This document shows positions 62,429 through 64,000 of a stretch of 64,000 nt of DNA, piece by piece. Each line of letters starts with the position of its first letter. Position 1 is the first letter of the stretch. Location: NCBI RefSeq assembly GCF_001307155.1, contig NZ_CP012830.1, positions 5,454,501 to 5,518,500 of the forward strand. Direction: 5' to 3'. This DNA comes from Pseudomonas fluorescens. Its GTDB lineage: Bacteria; Pseudomonadota; Gammaproteobacteria; Pseudomonadales; Pseudomonadaceae. A program made the translations under genes and the position numbers. The notes below the pieces were generated by a model that saw only the letters and a program-made list of their open reading frames with translations, was not told where the DNA came from and made no database searches.

Positions 62429-63352
62429 TCAGCTCAAGTAGTCTTCCAGGTGGCTGGATTCTTCTGCAAAGCGCTCGACCAGAAAATCCAGAAGGGCACG
62501 TACGCGAGGCGCCATGTACCGGTTGCGTTGATACACGGCATGTACCGGCGCCTCCGCAGTTCGCCACTCCGGCAACAGGATCTTCAAGCGTCCTGCTCGC
62601 AGGTCTGGGCCAATATCCCACAGCGATTTCATCGCAATGCCGTATCCGTGGACCGCCCATTCTCGGGCGACCGCGCCGTCATTCGTCTCGCGAGCGTTTG
62701 CGAGCGGGACCGTATAGTTTTCAACTTTGCCATTGCGGGTGAAGCGCCAGTCGTTCGCTGGCCCGGTGACAGAGTTGAGGACAATACAGTCGAAACGCTC
62801 CAGATCCCGTGGGTGTTCGGGGGCGCCGTGCTTTGCCAGATAGTCGGGCGACGCGCACAACACGCGCCGGTTGGGTGCCAGGGGACGGGCAACGAAGGAA
62901 CTGTCCGGCGGCACACCGAATCGGATGGCGAGATCAATATCGTCTTGCAACAAATGCGACAGCGAATCCGACAGCACCAACGCGAACTTCACCTCGGGGT
63001 ATTGGGTGTTGAACTGGTCAAGCCAATCCTTCAGCACATTGCGACCGAAATCCGAGGTTGCGGAAATTCGCACCTTGCCTCCCACGACGCTTTTCCCAGC
63101 CTGTAGAAAGGCATGGCCATCGTCGAGTGCCTGGAGTGCCTGCTGACAATAGGCCAAATACGCCAGCCCCTCATCCGTCAAGCGCAGGTGGCGTGTCGTG
63201 CGCTCGAACAGACGCGTATGCAACACCGACTCGAGCTTGACCAGGCGCGCACTGGCGGCAGCGGGGGATAGTCCGAGTTTGCGACCAGCGGCCGACAAAC
63301 CGCCCAGATTGGCTGCTTCGACAAACAGCCGGATGTCGCCCAGGTAGTCCAT
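62429..63352 (-). CDS. LysR-family transcriptional regulator
   Basis: 307 residues. The N-terminal winged helix is FVEAANLGGLSAAGRKLGLS with PAAASARLVKLESVL as recognition helix (residues 10-45). The C-terminal effector-binding domain has ISATSDFGRNVLKDWLDQF and is typical of the CrgA/DsdC-like subgroup with PSDAxR-like strands. It is divergent from the SnoaL-like gene by about 100 bases, the usual arrangement for a LysR target. Confidence 0.88.
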   Translation of the reverse strand: MDYLGDIRLFVEAANLGGLSAAGRKLGLSPAAASARLVKLESVLHTRLFERTTRHLRLTDEGLAYLAYCQQALQALDDGHAFLQAGKSVVGGKVRISATSDFGRNVLKDWLDQFNTQYPEVKFALVLSDSLSHLLQDDIDLAIRFGVPPDSSFVARPLAPNRRVLCASPDYLAKHGAPEHPRDLERFDCIVLNSVTGPANDWRFTRNGKVENYTVPLANARETNDGAVAREWAVHGYGIAMKSLWDIGPDLRAGRLKILLPEWRTAEAPVHAVYQRNRYMAPRVRALLDFLVERFAEESSHLEDYLS

Positions 63353-63455
63353 GATATTTCGATATTTTTTGAAAGTGATTCAAATAGTACGTCAATTATC
63401 AAATTAGCTGGAACTGCTCAGAATGGCGACATCAATCAACGATTGGAGACTCCTG

Positions 63456-64000
63456 ATGTCACTTTTCCCCGTTGCACGCCTGACCCACGCACGTTGCTGG
63501 TTGCTCTCTTCCCTGGTCGCCATCGCGGTAAGCCCCGTCTTCGCCGCGACCGATCCACTCGTCCAGCCCCGCACGGTGATCGTCGACCATAGTCTTGCGA
63601 AGGCACAGGCCGACGCGCAGATCCTGGCCGCACGCCGTTATGGCACGTTCTGGACCACCGGCGACGAAGCGCTCGCTCGCGCCGCCCTGGCACCCGACTT
63701 CAAGGATTCGACGCTGCCGCCAGGTCGCCCCCAAGGCATCACCGGACCGATCGCGGCATCGAAAACCATTCACGCGGCGATTCCTGATATCCAGTGCGAA
63801 GTGGAACAGATGATGGTGGTCGGCGACCGGGTCATCGCGCATTTGCGTTTCACCGGTCACTTTACTGGCCAGTTCAAGGGCGTTCAGGGCACAGGGCAGA
63901 CGATCGACTTCATCGCGACGGACATCTACCGCGTCGTCGAGGGTCGTATCGCCGAGAACTGGCACCTCGAAGATAACCTGACCCTGCTGCAACAGCTCGG
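63456..64000 (+). CDS. SnoaL-like/NTF2-fold secreted protein, 3' partial
   Basis: Open to the end of the window, 181 codons visible from ATG 63456 (SD ggag). The signal peptide has core WLLSSLVAIAVSPVFA. The mature chain has RRYGTFWTTGDEALARAALAP, AIPDIQCEVEQMMVVGDRVI and TDIYRVVEGRIAENWHLEDN, the pattern of SnoaL-like polyketide cyclase/ester cyclase proteins (NTF2 fold). The substrate is unknown. It is probably controlled by the divergent LysR gene. Confidence 0.8.
   Translation, partial: MSLFPVARLTHARCWLLSSLVAIAVSPVFAATDPLVQPRTVIVDHSLAKAQADAQILAARRYGTFWTTGDEALARAALAPDFKDSTLPPGRPQGITGPIAASKTIHAAIPDIQCEVEQMMVVGDRVIAHLRFTGHFTGQFKGVQGTGQTIDFIATDIYRVVEGRIAENWHLEDNLTLLQQL

Overview
The window reads as chromosome of a Pseudomonas of the fluorescens/putida kind. 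The evidence is high-GC coding with long antisense shadow frames, the arginine transaminase (aru) cluster in the order known from P. aeruginosa, the fdnGHI-fdhE-selA-selB block, and short Pseudomonas-type intergenic palindromes such as the tgatcgttccca hairpin seen twice. I see no insertion sequence, prophage, integrase or CRISPR array.

Layout. 1-3728: a FAN1-like VRR-NUC nuclease (5' end outside the window) coupled to an iron-sulfur XPD/DinG-type helicase. 3741-5144: a DJ-1/PfpI protein and a GNAT acetyltransferase. 5181-14820: polyamine/amine catabolism, with a gamma-glutamylputrescine synthetase, a PuuB-like oxidase, two polyamine-type binding proteins without permeases, AraC, XRE-cupin and TetR regulators, and an Fe-S flavin oxidoreductase. 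14913-29841: the arginine transaminase region, with a response regulator, a periplasmic binding protein and a hybrid kinase (AruR/AruS-like), a permease preceded by a 24-codon leader frame, three CoA-type enzymes, AruI, AruH, an aldehyde dehydrogenase and an NAD(P)H:quinone oxidoreductase. 30180-36983: a small-gene, envelope/stress-flavoured stretch with a SYLF protein, DUF3309 peptide, histidine kinase, tandem Crp/Fnr proteins and a phospholipase-D lipoprotein. 36988-37195: a nested palindrome. 37185-41136: a glutamine-synthetase-like ligase, aldehyde dehydrogenase and Fe-alcohol dehydrogenase operon. 41348-47857: a Rieske ferredoxin and a sufBCDSU-sufT operon. 47882-50259: a DUF255 thioredoxin-like protein and a CMD-family protein. 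50404-59535: a complete selenocysteine formate dehydrogenase island. 59595-62425: a short MgtE and a cation antiporter behind a yybP-ykoY (manganese) riboswitch. 62429-64000: a LysR regulator divergent from a SnoaL-like secreted protein that runs off the window.

The most striking block is 41348-59535. The formate dehydrogenase alpha subunit is one gene read through an in-frame UGA at 50992. A SECIS hairpin whose key positions (U17, G23, U24 counted from the UGA) coincide with the E. coli fdhF element follows that codon. The same block supplies the iron-sulfur and heme subunits, the FdhE maturation factor, selenocysteine synthase, the dedicated elongation factor and, six bases after selB, the selenocysteine tRNA. 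Immediately upstream is an Fe-S assembly operon of SufU/SufT type, with the gene content known from Actinobacteria and other Gram-positives. Its last gene is an unusual fusion that starts with a cysteine-less A-type-carrier-like domain. An Fe-S factory next to an Fe-S- and selenium-dependent respiratory enzyme suggests functional pairing, which is an inference.

In the arginine block, AruH and AruI convert arginine to 4-guanidinobutyraldehyde and the adjacent aldehyde dehydrogenase can give 4-guanidinobutyrate. The co-located NDP-forming acyl-CoA ligase, acyl-CoA dehydrogenase and enoyl-CoA hydratase suggest a CoA-dependent branch that is not well described.
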